Shown: positions 46,120 through 55,876, numbered from the stretch's first letter. The stretch is DNA of 64,000 nucleotides from MVYY01 sp012517575 (GCA_031629035.1 JAVLUG010000016.1:182580-246579); one strand, 5' to 3'. Notes: generated by a model not told the origin, from the sequence alone. Numbers and translations are program-made.

Positions 46120-47208
46120 TCAGCTGACTGTCCAATTTACGACCAGGATAACAAAACTGTTGTTCGGATCGTTAGTTTGCAAGGTAATGGTTTTTTTGTA
46201 GTTGCCGGCAGCCAAGTTAGCCGTGTTGACAGTAATTTTCAGTTCTCCTTTGCTTCCGCCTTTTATGGTTTGAACTGAAGAAACGGTCAATTCTTTATTG
46301 TTGTTTACAATGCGGTGAATTTTTAATTCGTTTTTCCCGATATTTTTAATTAAGACTTTACCAGTGACTTTTGATCCTGCTTTAAATGTGCCTAACGTTA
46401 GAGTGGTGGACGGGATATCCAAAATTGGAGCATTTTGTCTTTCGCTGACTGTAAGTTTACTGAAGTCTTCTACTATATTGGCATAAAGAGTCAGTTTATT
46501 GTCTTCTGAAAATTTCTTTTGACCGTTAACAATCAGATAAAAATCGTCGGAAATGGGGCCCCATTGCTGACAGTTTTTTGAATTAAGATAAAAAGTAATT
46601 TTCCCTTCTTCATTCGGCTTTGTAATATCCGGAATAACTTCTGAAGTAACATACGAAGGCAAGTTTTCAAAAGTAATTCTCACATTTTGGGAAGTGGTAT
46701 TTTTAAAAGCAATGCTTCTGCTTTGAATAGTTCCCTTATTGACATTGTTCATTTGAACAATTTTTGTTTTTAACCGAATTCCACTCATGGATATTGGGTA
46801 ATCAGCATTTTCTTCGGTTTTCGGGATGACTTCTCCCTTAATTTGAAGTTGCACCTGTTCTTCTGATGCATTGCTGAAAACCGTGATGGTTTTATTAAAC
46901 ATTCCGGGTCGTCCCAGCGGATTGTAGGTAACCATTATAGAACCGGATTTACCTGGTTCAATAGGTTCTTTTGTCCAATTTGGCGTGGTGCATCCGCAAG
47001 ATGCCTGTACTCTGCTGATTACCAAAGGCCCTGTTCCTGTGTTGGTGAATTTGAACTGATAGCTCACCTTCCCGTCTTCTTCCTTAATCTGACCAAAATC
47101 ATGGGTTTTTTCTTGAAATTGAATCACTGCTTTTTGAGCATTGGAAGCAGAAACAAAAAGAAGCACCATAAAAATAATGGAAACAGTTTTTTTCATATAT
47201 CTATTCAT
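46120..47208 (-). CDS. DUF1573 secreted protein
   Basis: This 362-residue protein has a signal sequence (MKKTVSIIFMVLLFVSASNA) and then DUF1573/Ig-like domains. The first holds EKTHDFGQIKEEDGKVSYQF and VQASCGCTTPNW with the conserved CGC pair, the typical motif of the family. Two more immunoglobulin-like beta domains follow to the C terminus. It is an envelope protein of unknown role. Confidence 0.85.
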   Translation of the reverse strand: MNRYMKKTVSIIFMVLLFVSASNAQKAVIQFQEKTHDFGQIKEEDGKVSYQFKFTNTGTGPLVISRVQASCGCTTPNWTKEPIEPGKSGSIMVTYNPLGRPGMFNKTITVFSNASEEQVQLQIKGEVIPKTEENADYPISMSGIRLKTKIVQMNNVNKGTIQSRSIAFKNTTSQNVRITFENLPSYVTSEVIPDITKPNEEGKITFYLNSKNCQQWGPISDDFYLIVNGQKKFSEDNKLTLYANIVEDFSKLTVSERQNAPILDIPSTTLTLGTFKAGSKVTGKVLIKNIGKNELKIHRIVNNNKELTVSSVQTIKGGSKGELKITVNTANLAAGNYKKTITLQTNDPNNSFVILVVNWTVS

Positions 47209-47419
47209 AATGTGAAAATTTTAATCTGAAAATTGTTCGATAATTTCTGTATTCAGACTACAAAAATAAGTAAAATGCGCTTTGGGTGCACTTGAATTTT
47301 GTCAATATCTGATTAATAATAGTTAAAAATACAGTTTTTTTCAATAGAAACTCTTTAACCTAATGAAGTTAACTACAATTATTGTCTTGCAGATATTGGG
47401 GAAAATAAATCAAAATAGC

Positions 47420-47959
47420 TCAATCTTGTTGATTAAAATGATACACTTCCAAATATATTGTTTGCTTGACAGTTTCGAAATTGTTTTTCACAAACTCGTA
47501 ATCGTTGGTCATCAACAGCATGGGAATGGGGAATCCGCCACTTTCGTAAGGTGGCTGAACGTAATAATTCTGCAATTCGATAAAACCAAGACGGTGATAA
47601 AATTCGATTCTTCTTTTTGCAGCTTCAGTATTGGGCAGCTCGACTTCCAACACCACAGGCAAATTGACTTTTTCAAGTAAAGATTTCAACACTTCTGAGC
47701 CCAAATGCTGGCTTCTTAATTTTTCTTCAATGGCAAAATGCTCGATATAAATAAATTTTTCAAAATTCCAATAATTGAAAATTCCCACAAACCTGTTCCT
47801 GTCCATCAACACAAAAGCATGATATGCCGGATTGAACAGTTCATTTTCCAGATTTTGCAAGCTTCTGCGTTCATTCTCGGGAAAAGCAGTGGAATAAAGC
47901 TGGTAAAAATTCTGGAAAAAAGCATCAGAAGAGGATTGTATCCTTTTAAAATCAATCAT
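47420..47959 (-). CDS. GNAT-family N-acetyltransferase
   Basis: This 179-residue protein has the GNAT pattern: IYIEHFAIEEKLRSQHLGSEVLKSL, with QHLGS at the acetyl-CoA pyrophosphate loop (motif A), then LEVELPNTEAAKRRIEFYHRLGF (motif B). The substrate, a small molecule or a protein N terminus, is not known. It sits just upstream of nagB on the same strand, about 75 nt after its stop. Confidence 0.85.
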   Translation of the reverse strand: MIDFKRIQSSSDAFFQNFYQLYSTAFPENERRSLQNLENELFNPAYHAFVLMDRNRFVGIFNYWNFEKFIYIEHFAIEEKLRSQHLGSEVLKSLLEKVNLPVVLEVELPNTEAAKRRIEFYHRLGFIELQNYYVQPPYESGGFPIPMLLMTNDYEFVKNNFETVKQTIYLEVYHFNQQD

Positions 47960-48035
47960 AACTTCAATGGTATCAAATTAAGATGTCAGTATGGCTTGTA
48001 GGTAAATTTCAAATCCAGTTTGTTGCTCCAATTTC

Positions 48036-48854
48036 TCAAGGTAAAATATTGAAACTTTCAGGGTTCAAGTAGTCTTTTTCGATATCCAAAAAATACTTAT
48101 AAGTTCCTACTTTCAATTCAATGCAAGCGTCGTAATCGCAAACAATAATACTTTTTTGGTGCAGTTGCAGCGCGCTGACCGTCCACATTTGACTGATAGG
48201 TTCTTCTACAGCATGACGCAAAGCACGGGCCTTGTTGTGTCCATTGACGAGAATCAAAACTTCCCGTGCATCCATTATGGTACCTACCCCAACAGTCAAA
48301 GCTGTTTTGGGAACTTGATTGATGTCATTGTTGAAAAATCGTGAATTGGCAAGAATGGTATCGGTAGTCAAAGTTTTTTGTCGGGTACGCGATGAAAGAG
48401 ATGAACCAGGCTCATTGAATGCAATGTGTCCGTCCGGTCCGATTCCTCCTACAAAAAGGTCAATTCCTCCTACCGATTTCATTTTTTCTTCATAAGCTGC
48501 GCACTCTGCAAGCAAATCTTCAGCATTGCCATTCAGAATATTTACATTTTCGGGTTTGATATCAATATGGCTGAAAAAGTTTTTCCACATGAAACTGTAA
48601 TAGCTTTCTTCATGTTCGCGAGGCAACCCAACATATTCGTCCATGTTGAAGGTAATCACGTTTTCAAAAGAAATGATTCCCTTTTTGTTCAATTCAATTA
48701 AATAGTGATACATGCCCAGAGGAGAAGAGCCGGTTGGCAGACCCAAAACAAACGGTTTTTTTGTTGTTGGTTGTGCATGAAGAATTTTTGCTGCCACGTA
48801 ATTGGCTGCCCATTGTGATAAAGTAGGGTAATCAGGTTGAATAATGAGTCTCAT
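48036..48854 (-). CDS. nagB: Glucosamine-6-phosphate deaminase
   Basis: This 272-residue enzyme converts glucosamine-6-phosphate to fructose-6-phosphate and ammonia. TFNMDEYVGLP (catalytic Asp) and GGIGPDGHIAFNEPGSSLSSRTR are the active-site segments. It is divergent from the GH89 glucosidase gene, an arrangement that fits N-acetylglucosamine use. A minus-strand TACTTTTG at 48906-48899 is a plausible -7 element. Confidence 0.95.
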   Translation of the reverse strand: MRLIIQPDYPTLSQWAANYVAAKILHAQPTTKKPFVLGLPTGSSPLGMYHYLIELNKKGIISFENVITFNMDEYVGLPREHEESYYSFMWKNFFSHIDIKPENVNILNGNAEDLLAECAAYEEKMKSVGGIDLFVGGIGPDGHIAFNEPGSSLSSRTRQKTLTTDTILANSRFFNNDINQVPKTALTVGVGTIMDAREVLILVNGHNKARALRHAVEEPISQMWTVSALQLHQKSIIVCDYDACIELKVGTYKYFLDIEKDYLNPESFNILP

Positions 48855-49015
48855 GATGAAAAAGGGTTTAAAAGGTTTTTTAAGTTTTATAGTTTTTACA
48901 AAAGTACGATTATTTCTTTCGTTTTAAAAAGAATATTTTAAAAATATTAGCTCCTGAAAATTTCTTCTTGTGATAAACAAATATCATCTCTTACATTTTT
49001 GTTGGAATGATTTGC

Positions 49016-49023
49016 TATTTTTG
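49016..49023 (+). promoter_or_regulatory. -7 element upstream of the GH89 gene
   Basis: TATTTTTG matches TAnnTTTG, 28 nt before the ATG at 49051. No TTTG at the right spacing was found, so the call rests on the -7 box. Confidence 0.4.
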
Positions 49024-49050
49024 TGTATAAAATTTAATTTTCAGATTTTT

Positions 49051-51276
49051 ATGAAAAATCAGTTATTGCCTTTTTTATTGTTGGTTGCCAGTTTTCAAAG
49101 TATTTATGCTTCTTCTCCGTCTTTTATTAAACATTCTGAAGCACTTATTCAACGCGTGTTGTCCGGGAAGGCAAATTCTTTTGTTATTGAACAAATTCCT
49201 TCTGAAAATGGGAAAGATGTTTTTGAAATTGGCACTACAGAAAATGGAAAAATTCTGTTGTGCGGGAACAGCGAACTGTCCGTTGCGATGGCTTTTAATC
49301 TTTATTTGCGGGATATTGCAAAGGTATCTTACGACTGGTATTCTGAATCGCCCTTGCCAATAAAAGGAGAACTGCCTTTACCGATTTCAACAATAAGAAT
49401 GGAATGCAGTGCGCAGGAACGATTTTTTAACAATACCTGTACTTTTGGCTATACTTTTCCTTTCTGGAACTGGGAGCGATGGGAAAAATATATCGACTGG
49501 TTGGCTATGAATGGGATCAATCGGCCGCTAATGCTGGCAGGTCAGGAAAAAATCTGGTTAAATGTGTGGCAATCTTTTGGATTGAAAAAAGAAGATATTC
49601 AGGCTTATTTTTCCGGCCCAGCACATTTGCCGTGGCATCGAATGGCAAATTTGGATAAATGGGGCGGTCCGTTGCCGATTTCATATATCGAAGGTCAGTA
49701 TCGGCTTCAGAAAAATATTCTGGACAGGTGTAGAGAATTGGCTATGGAACCGGTTTTGCCGGCTTTTGCCGGACATGTCCCCGAACAACTAAAACAAGTT
49801 TATCCGGAGGCTAACATTCATCAAATTTCACCCGGATGGGGTGGTATGGACGCTGATTATACAACCTATTTTCTCGACCCTTCGGAAGAATTATTCTCCG
49901 AAATTCAGTTTCGTTTTCTTAAAGAGCAGGATAAACTTTATGGTTCTTCACACCGATATTCGGCCGATCCTTTCAACGAAATTGACCCGCCGAGTTGGGA
50001 ACCTGAATATATTGCAGCTGTGGCCAAAACGATTTATCAATCGATGAAGAATGCAGATTCAAAAGCCCGATGGTACCAAATGTCGTGGACTTTTTACTAC
50101 GACAGCGAACACTGGACGCAGGAAAGGCTGAAAGCTATGGTGGAAAGTGTTCCAAAGGGGAAACTGATTTTTTTGGACTATGCAGCAGAGGAAGAAGAAT
50201 TTTACAAACGGACAGAAAGTTTTTACGGAGCTCCTTTTATTTGGTGTTATTTAGGAAATTTTGGTGGAAATACTCATTTGGTTGCACCATTGAATAAGGT
50301 TTCCAAAAGAATCGCAGACGTACTGAAAGTGGAAAATTGTCTTGGCGTTGGTGCTACGCTGGAAGGGCTGAATGTGAATCCCGAGATTTATGAAATGACA
50401 TTCGAAATCCCATGGAATCACCCTGTCTCTGCTTTCGATTTGAACAAATGGATAAAAAAATATGCCGTAAGAAGGGTAGGGCAGGATGATGCGGCTGCTA
50501 TAGAGGCATGGAAAATACTAAAAGAAAAGGTGTTGCTTGACGAAGCACAAGGCATTGGAAATCACAGTGTTGTTTTTCAAGTTTTGCCGGTGATGAATTT
50601 AAAGGAAAGCTCGTGGACCACCAATACTTTTGTTCCTTATAACAATTCCGATTTGGCGAAGGCGTTACAAATCTTGCTTGAAGCAAACGAAGATTCTCGA
50701 AAAAATGATGCCTATTGTTTTGATGTTGTCAATCTGGCGAGACAAACACTCGGAAATTACGGCAGCACTCTTCACGAAAAAATGATAAAAGCTTTTCAGG
50801 AGAAAAATATTTCTGATTTTGAGAAATATTCTCATCAGTTTGTTACGCTGGGATTGGAAATTGACACTTTGCTGGGAACGAGAAAGGAATTTTTGCTGGG
50901 CAGTTGGCTTTCGGATGCGCGTCGGTGGGGAAAAACGGAAACTGAAAAAGCTTATTACGAGAAAAATGCACGAGAAATTATTACCACATGGCACAAACCC
51001 GGAGGTGAATTGGTCGATTATGCCAATCGTCAGTGGAATGGCCTGATGCGAAGTTATTATTTGCCTCGTTGGGAAAAATTTATTGAACTCATGCAAAAGT
51101 CTCTGATAAGCGGCACTTATTTTGAACAAGAGGTTTTTTCTGCATGGTGTGTTGATTTTGAAAGAAAATGGGTAAATGGACAAATTCAGGAAAATTTTTC
51201 AGAAAAGCCAAAAGGAAACGCCGTTGAAACGGCTCGACGTTTGTTTGACAAGTATAAGCACGAGTTGCTGAAATAA
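49051..51276 (+). CDS. Alpha-N-acetylglucosaminidase (GH89), secreted
   Basis: This 741-residue protein is a NAGLU-type enzyme that releases alpha-linked N-acetylglucosamine. The ATG at 49051 gives a signal peptide (MKNQLLPFLLLVASFQSIYA); the frame is open for 27 codons upstream, but these lack signal features. The catalytic domain holds ADPFNEIDPPSWEPEY, with a glutamate fitting the acid residue of GH89, and ISPGWGGMDADYTTYFLDP. It works with nagB, divergently transcribed, to feed GlcNAc into glycolysis. A terminator follows. Confidence 0.93.
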   Translation: MKNQLLPFLLLVASFQSIYASSPSFIKHSEALIQRVLSGKANSFVIEQIPSENGKDVFEIGTTENGKILLCGNSELSVAMAFNLYLRDIAKVSYDWYSESPLPIKGELPLPISTIRMECSAQERFFNNTCTFGYTFPFWNWERWEKYIDWLAMNGINRPLMLAGQEKIWLNVWQSFGLKKEDIQAYFSGPAHLPWHRMANLDKWGGPLPISYIEGQYRLQKNILDRCRELAMEPVLPAFAGHVPEQLKQVYPEANIHQISPGWGGMDADYTTYFLDPSEELFSEIQFRFLKEQDKLYGSSHRYSADPFNEIDPPSWEPEYIAAVAKTIYQSMKNADSKARWYQMSWTFYYDSEHWTQERLKAMVESVPKGKLIFLDYAAEEEEFYKRTESFYGAPFIWCYLGNFGGNTHLVAPLNKVSKRIADVLKVENCLGVGATLEGLNVNPEIYEMTFEIPWNHPVSAFDLNKWIKKYAVRRVGQDDAAAIEAWKILKEKVLLDEAQGIGNHSVVFQVLPVMNLKESSWTTNTFVPYNNSDLAKALQILLEANEDSRKNDAYCFDVVNLARQTLGNYGSTLHEKMIKAFQEKNISDFEKYSHQFVTLGLEIDTLLGTRKEFLLGSWLSDARRWGKTETEKAYYEKNAREIITTWHKPGGELVDYANRQWNGLMRSYYLPRWEKFIELMQKSLISGTYFEQEVFSAWCVDFERKWVNGQIQENFSEKPKGNAVETARRLFDKYKHELLK

Positions 51277-51280
51277 AACA

Positions 51281-51321
51281 AAAAAGCGCTTTTGGAAGAT
51301 AAATTCTTAAAGCGCTTTTTT
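51281..51321 (+). terminator. Terminator between GH89 and pheS
   Basis: AAAAAGCGCTTT (51281-51292) pairs with AAAGCGCTTTTT (51309-51320) around a 16-nt loop and is followed by T. It serves both convergent genes. Confidence 0.85.
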
Positions 51322-51350
51322 GTTTTCTTTTTTCTTTGAAAACCTTCAAA

Positions 51351-52370
51351 TCAGTATGCCGATTCGAATTGTCGAAGAAAGCGGATGTCATTTTCAGAGA
51401 ACATACGCAAATCCTTGACCTGATATTTTAAATTGGCAATTCGTTCAACTCCCATCCCAAAAGCATAGCCGGAATAAATTTTTGAATCGATGCCACAATT
51501 TTCGAGTACGTTGGGATCCACCATTCCGCAACCCAAAATTTCTACCCAACCTGTATATTTGCAAAACGGACAACCTTTTCCGCCACAAAGATTGCAGGAA
51601 ATGTCCATTTCGGCGCTTGGCTCGGTAAAAGGAAAATAGGAAGGGCGCAGCCTGATTTGTGTATCCATGCCGAACATTTCTTTAGCAAAATAAATGAGTG
51701 CCTGCTTCAAATCGGCAAACGAAACATTTTTGTCGATATACAGACCTTCAACCTGATGAAAAAAACAGTGTGCGCGATAGGAGATGGCTTCATTTCTGTA
51801 AACACGACCCGGAAAAATCATTCTGATCGGCGGCTTTTGTTGTGTCATTACTCGGGTTTGAACCGATGAAGTATGCGTGCGCAAGAGAATATCAGGATTT
51901 TTTTCGATAAAAAATGTGTCCTGCATATCTCTGGCCGGATGATCGGGCGGGAAATTCAATGCTTCAAAAACATGCCAGTCGTCTTCAATTTCCGGTCCTT
52001 CGGCAATTGTAAAACCTATACCTGAAAAAATGTTTGCAATTTCGTTTTTGATAATAGAAAGAGGATGACGCGTTCCTATCTGAATGGGTTCAGCACTGCG
52101 GGTAAGATCAATTTTTTCAGCATTTCCCCGATTGGCTTCCAATTTTTCCTTCAGATCATTAATTTTATTCTGTGCGTTGTTTTTCAGTTCGTTGAGCAGT
52201 TGGCCAATTTCACGTTTTTCTTCATTGCTCACATTCCTGAAATCGTTGAAAAGCTGGGAAATTTCTCCTTTTTTACTTAGATATTTTATTCTTAATGCTT
52301 CAACTTCTTCGAGCGTTTGGGCTGAAAGTTGGCTGATTTCTTCCTGCAACTGTTGAATACGGTCTTTCAT
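51351..52370 (-). CDS. pheS: Phenylalanyl-tRNA synthetase, alpha subunit
   Basis: This 339-residue protein charges tRNA-Phe with its beta partner (not in the window). It has the coiled-coil N-terminal domain, GRVYRNEAISYRAHCFFHQVEGL (motif 2) and FGMGVERIANLKYQV (motif 3), and lacks fusion with PheT. The ATG at 52370 (MKDRIQQLQEE) fits the family; the seven codons upstream are not conserved. Confidence 0.96.
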   Translation of the reverse strand: MKDRIQQLQEEISQLSAQTLEEVEALRIKYLSKKGEISQLFNDFRNVSNEEKREIGQLLNELKNNAQNKINDLKEKLEANRGNAEKIDLTRSAEPIQIGTRHPLSIIKNEIANIFSGIGFTIAEGPEIEDDWHVFEALNFPPDHPARDMQDTFFIEKNPDILLRTHTSSVQTRVMTQQKPPIRMIFPGRVYRNEAISYRAHCFFHQVEGLYIDKNVSFADLKQALIYFAKEMFGMDTQIRLRPSYFPFTEPSAEMDISCNLCGGKGCPFCKYTGWVEILGCGMVDPNVLENCGIDSKIYSGYAFGMGVERIANLKYQVKDLRMFSENDIRFLRQFESAY

Positions 52371-52547
52371 TTTATATTGAAATTTGCACAAAAATTGAAA
52401 AAGTCGAGAGAACAGATTAACATGACTCCGTTTTAAATTAATTGCAAAAGTAATTATTTTTTCCAGAATAGGAGGATATTCTATTGGAAAAAAGGAGTTG
52501 AATCAAAAAAATGGCGACAAATCGCAAAGATTGAATAAATTTTACAC

Positions 52548-52555
52548 TATATTTG
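52548..52555 (+). promoter_or_regulatory. -7 element upstream of the DUF2461 gene
   Basis: TATATTTG matches TAnnTTTG, about 22 nt before the ATG at 52577. A -33 element at the right distance was not found. Confidence 0.4.
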
Positions 52556-52576
52556 TCGTGCTTAAAATTTAAATTT

Positions 52577-53248
52577 ATGACTATTCAAAATATATTGGAT
52601 TTTCTGATAGCTTTGAGCGAAAACAATAACCGTGAATGGTTTACTCAAAATAGAAGCTGGTATGATGAAGTACGCACTGCTTACTTGAATATGAGTAATT
52701 CGTTGATACTGAAAATATCGGAATTTGATCCCGAAATCAAGCACGTTGACCTGAAAGATTGTATTTTTCGAATTTACAGGGATATTCGTTTTTCTCCTGA
52801 TAAATCACCATACAAAACTCATTTTGGAGCTTACATTGCTTCTGGCGGTGGTCGAAAAAGTCAGCGGGGTGGTTATTATTTCCATCTACAACCGGGAGGA
52901 TCTTTTGTCTCAGTGGGAATTTGGAGCCCTGAGTCTAACGTGCTGAAAGCATTACGGAAAAGTGTTTATGAAAATATCGACGAGTTTAACGAAATTATTT
53001 CTCATCCCAAATTCAAACGGTATTTTGACGGATTTTTTGAAGACGGAAAATTAAAAAAAGTTCCGGCAGGTTTTCCTAATGATTTTCCTCATGCCGATTT
53101 GCTCAAATTAAAGCATTATGCAACTTCTTCACCATTGCACGAATCTATTTTGACGGATGAAAATCCAGTTCCTCGCATTGCAGAAATTTTGGAAGCCGGA
53201 TATCCGCTCAACAGATTTTTAAACTATACTTTAGACGAATTAATGTAA
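52577..53248 (+). CDS. DUF2461 (TIGR02453-type) protein
   Basis: This 223-residue protein starts MTIQNILDFLIALSENNNREWF and shows the family segments FRIYRDIRFSPDKSPYKTHFGAYI and GGYYFHLQPGGSFVSVGIW. The role of this widespread family is unknown. The eight codons upstream of the ATG at 52577 are not part of it. It lies 13 nt before the YhcH-type gene, so the two likely share a transcript. Confidence 0.85.
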   Translation: MTIQNILDFLIALSENNNREWFTQNRSWYDEVRTAYLNMSNSLILKISEFDPEIKHVDLKDCIFRIYRDIRFSPDKSPYKTHFGAYIASGGGRKSQRGGYYFHLQPGGSFVSVGIWSPESNVLKALRKSVYENIDEFNEIISHPKFKRYFDGFFEDGKLKKVPAGFPNDFPHADLLKLKHYATSSPLHESILTDENPVPRIAEILEAGYPLNRFLNYTLDELM

Positions 53249-53261
53249 TAAACATAAAGTC

Positions 53262-53708
53262 ATGATTCTCGATACCTTAAAAAATGCCGAGTTGTACCAA
53301 TCGGTACATCCGCTTTTCAAAAAAGCTTTCGATTTTCTGAAAACCACCGATTTGAAAAGTTTACCTCTCGGAAAAATTGAATTGGAAGGCAGTGATTTGG
53401 TTGTCAGTGTGGTAGAAATTTCCGGTAAAACGGCTCAAAATGCCCGAATGGAAACACATCGGAAGTTTATCGACATTCAACTTCCGCTTGACGACGAGGA
53501 AACGATGGGATGGATTGCTGCCGAAAAGTTGACAAAAGTTACGCAACCTTACGATGCAGAAAAAGACATTGCATTTTTTGCTGATGAAGCAGAAAATTTG
53601 CTCAGAGTGGGAGCAATGGAATTTGCCGTTTTTTTCCCTTCTGATGGACATCAACCGGGTATTGGCTCCGGAAATCATAGAAAAATTATAGTTAAAGTTC
53701 GTGTTTAA
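53262..53708 (+). CDS. YhcH/YjgK/YiaL family protein
   Basis: This 148-residue protein matches the family by length and by the segments ARMETHRKFIDIQLPLDDEE and FFPSDGHQPGIGSGNHRKIIVKV. Members are cupin-fold proteins linked to use of sialic acid or other sugars, where they act on anomeric forms. The conserved histidines that bind metal are present (H in METHRK and DGHQPG). It is the second gene of a pair with DUF2461. Confidence 0.85.
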   Translation: MILDTLKNAELYQSVHPLFKKAFDFLKTTDLKSLPLGKIELEGSDLVVSVVEISGKTAQNARMETHRKFIDIQLPLDDEETMGWIAAEKLTKVTQPYDAEKDIAFFADEAENLLRVGAMEFAVFFPSDGHQPGIGSGNHRKIIVKVRV

Positions 53709-53780
53709 TTTGACAAGATTTCTATAAAAAAACAGAAAATTGAATTTGTTTTGGATAAAAACATATTAAGCTTATAAATT

Positions 53781-55781
53781 ATGGAAATTCTTCCAATTGT
53801 TAAGATTGATCCGTGGCTTGAACCTTATGCAGGTTCTATTTATGGAAGATACGAATACTTTCTTCAGACAGAAAAAAAACTGACAGGTGGTAAACAGAGT
53901 TTATCTGATTTTGCAACCGGATATTTATATTTTGGTCTTCACAGAGTGGCGGATGGTTGGGTCTTTCGAGAATGGGCACCCAATGCTACGGCTATTTTTT
54001 TAATCGGAGATTTCAACAATTGGCAACGTCATCCCGATTATCAGTTAAAAAAGCTGCAAAACGGAATTTGGGAAATACATTTGCCTGAATACGCTATGGC
54101 TCACACGCAACTTTACAAACTTTTGGTAGAGTGGGAGGGCGGAAGCGGCGAAAGAATTCCGGCTTGGGCTCAGCGTGTGGTGCAGGATTCGCAAACCAAA
54201 ATTTTCAGTGCACAAGTGTGGAATCCTTTTCAACCATATGTGTTTAAAAATCTACATTTCAAACCGCAAAGAGATCCGCTGTTGATTTACGAATGCCATA
54301 TCGGAATGTCAAGTCCGGAAGAAAAAATTGCTTCTTACGACGAATTTCGTCGAAATGTTCTTCCTCGTATTGCTGCTCTCGGTTACAATGCCATTCAGAT
54401 TATGGCTATTCAGGAGCATCCTTATTACGGTTCGTTTGGTTATCATGTTTCCAGTTTTTTTGCGCCATCTTCGCGTTTTGGGACCCCGGAAGAACTTAAA
54501 CAACTGATTGATGAAGCTCATGGAATGGGAATTGCTGTTATCATGGATATTGTTCATTCTCATGCAGTAAGAAATGAAGTAGAAGGTTTGGGAAGATTTG
54601 ATGGAACACCTTATCAGTATTTTCACGGCGGCCCGCGGCGCGAGCATCCGGCTTGGGATTCTTTGTGTTTCGACTATGGTAAAGCGGAAGTTTTACATTT
54701 TCTTTTGTCCAATTGCAAATACTGGCTGGATGTTTTTCATTTCGATGGTTTCCGTTTCGATGGCGTAACGTCGATGATTTATCTCAGTCATGGGCTTGGA
54801 GAAGATTTTACAAGTTACGATTGCTATTACAATCTGAATCAGGATGGAGATGCCATTTGTTATCTTACGCTTGCCAACAAGTTGGTTCATCAAGTAAATC
54901 CCAATGCCATCTCCATTGCAGAAGAAGTAAGCGGAATGCCCGGATTGGCTGCAAAAATAGATGATGGCGGAATTGGTTTCGATTACCGAATGGCGATGAA
55001 TATTCCCGATTTCTGGATTAAAATCATTAAGGAAGAAAAGGATGAAGACTGGAAGGTTGGTCGGATTTTTTGGGAAATGACCAATCATCGTGCCGAAGAA
55101 ATGACCATCAGTTATGCCGAATCGCACGATCAGGCTTTGGTTGGCGATAAAACGATTATTTTCAGGTTGATAGATGCCGATATGTATTGGCATATGCGAC
55201 GTGGCGACAACACTTTGACAGTCGATCGCGGAGTGGCGCTTCACAAGATGATTCGCCTTGTTACAGCTTCAACCATGAATGGCGGTTATCTGAATTTTAT
55301 GGGAAACGAGTTCGGACATCCCGAATGGATCGATTTTCCGCGCGAAGGCAACGGTTGGTCGTATAAATATGCCCGACGTCAGTGGGATTTGGTTGACAAC
55401 AAAAATTATCTCTATTATTGTTTGAACGAATTTGACAGAGCCATGATTTTGTTGATTCGTTCCGTCGCAAGATTCAATAAACTTCCCATCAATCAGTTGT
55501 GGATAAAAGAAGACGATCAGGTGCTGATTTTTCAAAGGGGAAAACTGATTTTTGTATTTAATTTCAATCCTTTTAAATCGTTTACCGATTATGGAATTTT
55601 GGCAGAAAAAGGCGCTTACAGAATTGTTCTAAATACCGATAATTCTGTTTTTGGTGGTTATGATCTGATAGATGAAAGTGTGGTGCATATAACCTTACCT
55701 GAGCCGAAAGACCCGAGCGGTAAAGAATGGCTGAAACTGTACATTCCTGCGCGAACAGCTTTTGTATTGAGGAAAGATTGA
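53781..55781 (+). CDS. glgB: 1,4-alpha-glucan branching enzyme (GH13, eukaryote-like type)
   Basis: This 666-residue enzyme adds alpha-1,6 branches to glycogen. A CBM48 domain (about 55-150; FREWAPNATAIFLIGDFNNW) is followed by the GH13 barrel: IMDIVHSHAVRN, FDGFRFDGVTSMIY (catalytic nucleophile Asp), IAEEVSGMPG (catalytic Glu), AESHDQALVGDKT (third Asp). Length and motifs resemble the GH13_8 type seen in Bacteroides and in eukaryotes. It lies 72 nt after the YhcH gene. A perfect inverted repeat follows. Confidence 0.93.
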   Translation: MEILPIVKIDPWLEPYAGSIYGRYEYFLQTEKKLTGGKQSLSDFATGYLYFGLHRVADGWVFREWAPNATAIFLIGDFNNWQRHPDYQLKKLQNGIWEIHLPEYAMAHTQLYKLLVEWEGGSGERIPAWAQRVVQDSQTKIFSAQVWNPFQPYVFKNLHFKPQRDPLLIYECHIGMSSPEEKIASYDEFRRNVLPRIAALGYNAIQIMAIQEHPYYGSFGYHVSSFFAPSSRFGTPEELKQLIDEAHGMGIAVIMDIVHSHAVRNEVEGLGRFDGTPYQYFHGGPRREHPAWDSLCFDYGKAEVLHFLLSNCKYWLDVFHFDGFRFDGVTSMIYLSHGLGEDFTSYDCYYNLNQDGDAICYLTLANKLVHQVNPNAISIAEEVSGMPGLAAKIDDGGIGFDYRMAMNIPDFWIKIIKEEKDEDWKVGRIFWEMTNHRAEEMTISYAESHDQALVGDKTIIFRLIDADMYWHMRRGDNTLTVDRGVALHKMIRLVTASTMNGGYLNFMGNEFGHPEWIDFPREGNGWSYKYARRQWDLVDNKNYLYYCLNEFDRAMILLIRSVARFNKLPINQLWIKEDDQVLIFQRGKLIFVFNFNPFKSFTDYGILAEKGAYRIVLNTDNSVFGGYDLIDESVVHITLPEPKDPSGKEWLKLYIPARTAFVLRKD

Positions 55782-55811
55782 AAAAATTTAGATAGGGGAA
55801 ATCCTTTTTTT

Positions 55812-55855
55812 ACACTACACGCCAAAAGTTGTTTTCGACTTTTGGCGTGTAGTGT
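55812..55855. repeat. Perfect 18-bp inverted repeat between glgB and the HIT gene
   Basis: ACACTACACGCCAAAAGT pairs exactly with ACTTTTGGCGTGTAGTGT around an 8-nt loop. T residues lie on the outer 5' side rather than after the stem on either strand, so it is not a standard terminator, though it lies between two convergent genes. Confidence 0.85.
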
Positions 55856-55876
55856 GTAAGGTTGAAAAGCAGAAAT

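Noticed and set aside
48970..49050. 27-codon extension upstream of the GH89 start
   Set aside because: The ATG at 49051 starts a normal signal peptide; the extension would bury it and overlaps the -7 box at 49016.
55812..55855. The 18-bp inverted repeat as an ordinary intrinsic terminator
   Set aside because: Neither strand has a T run after the stem, so it is listed as an inverted repeat of unknown role.
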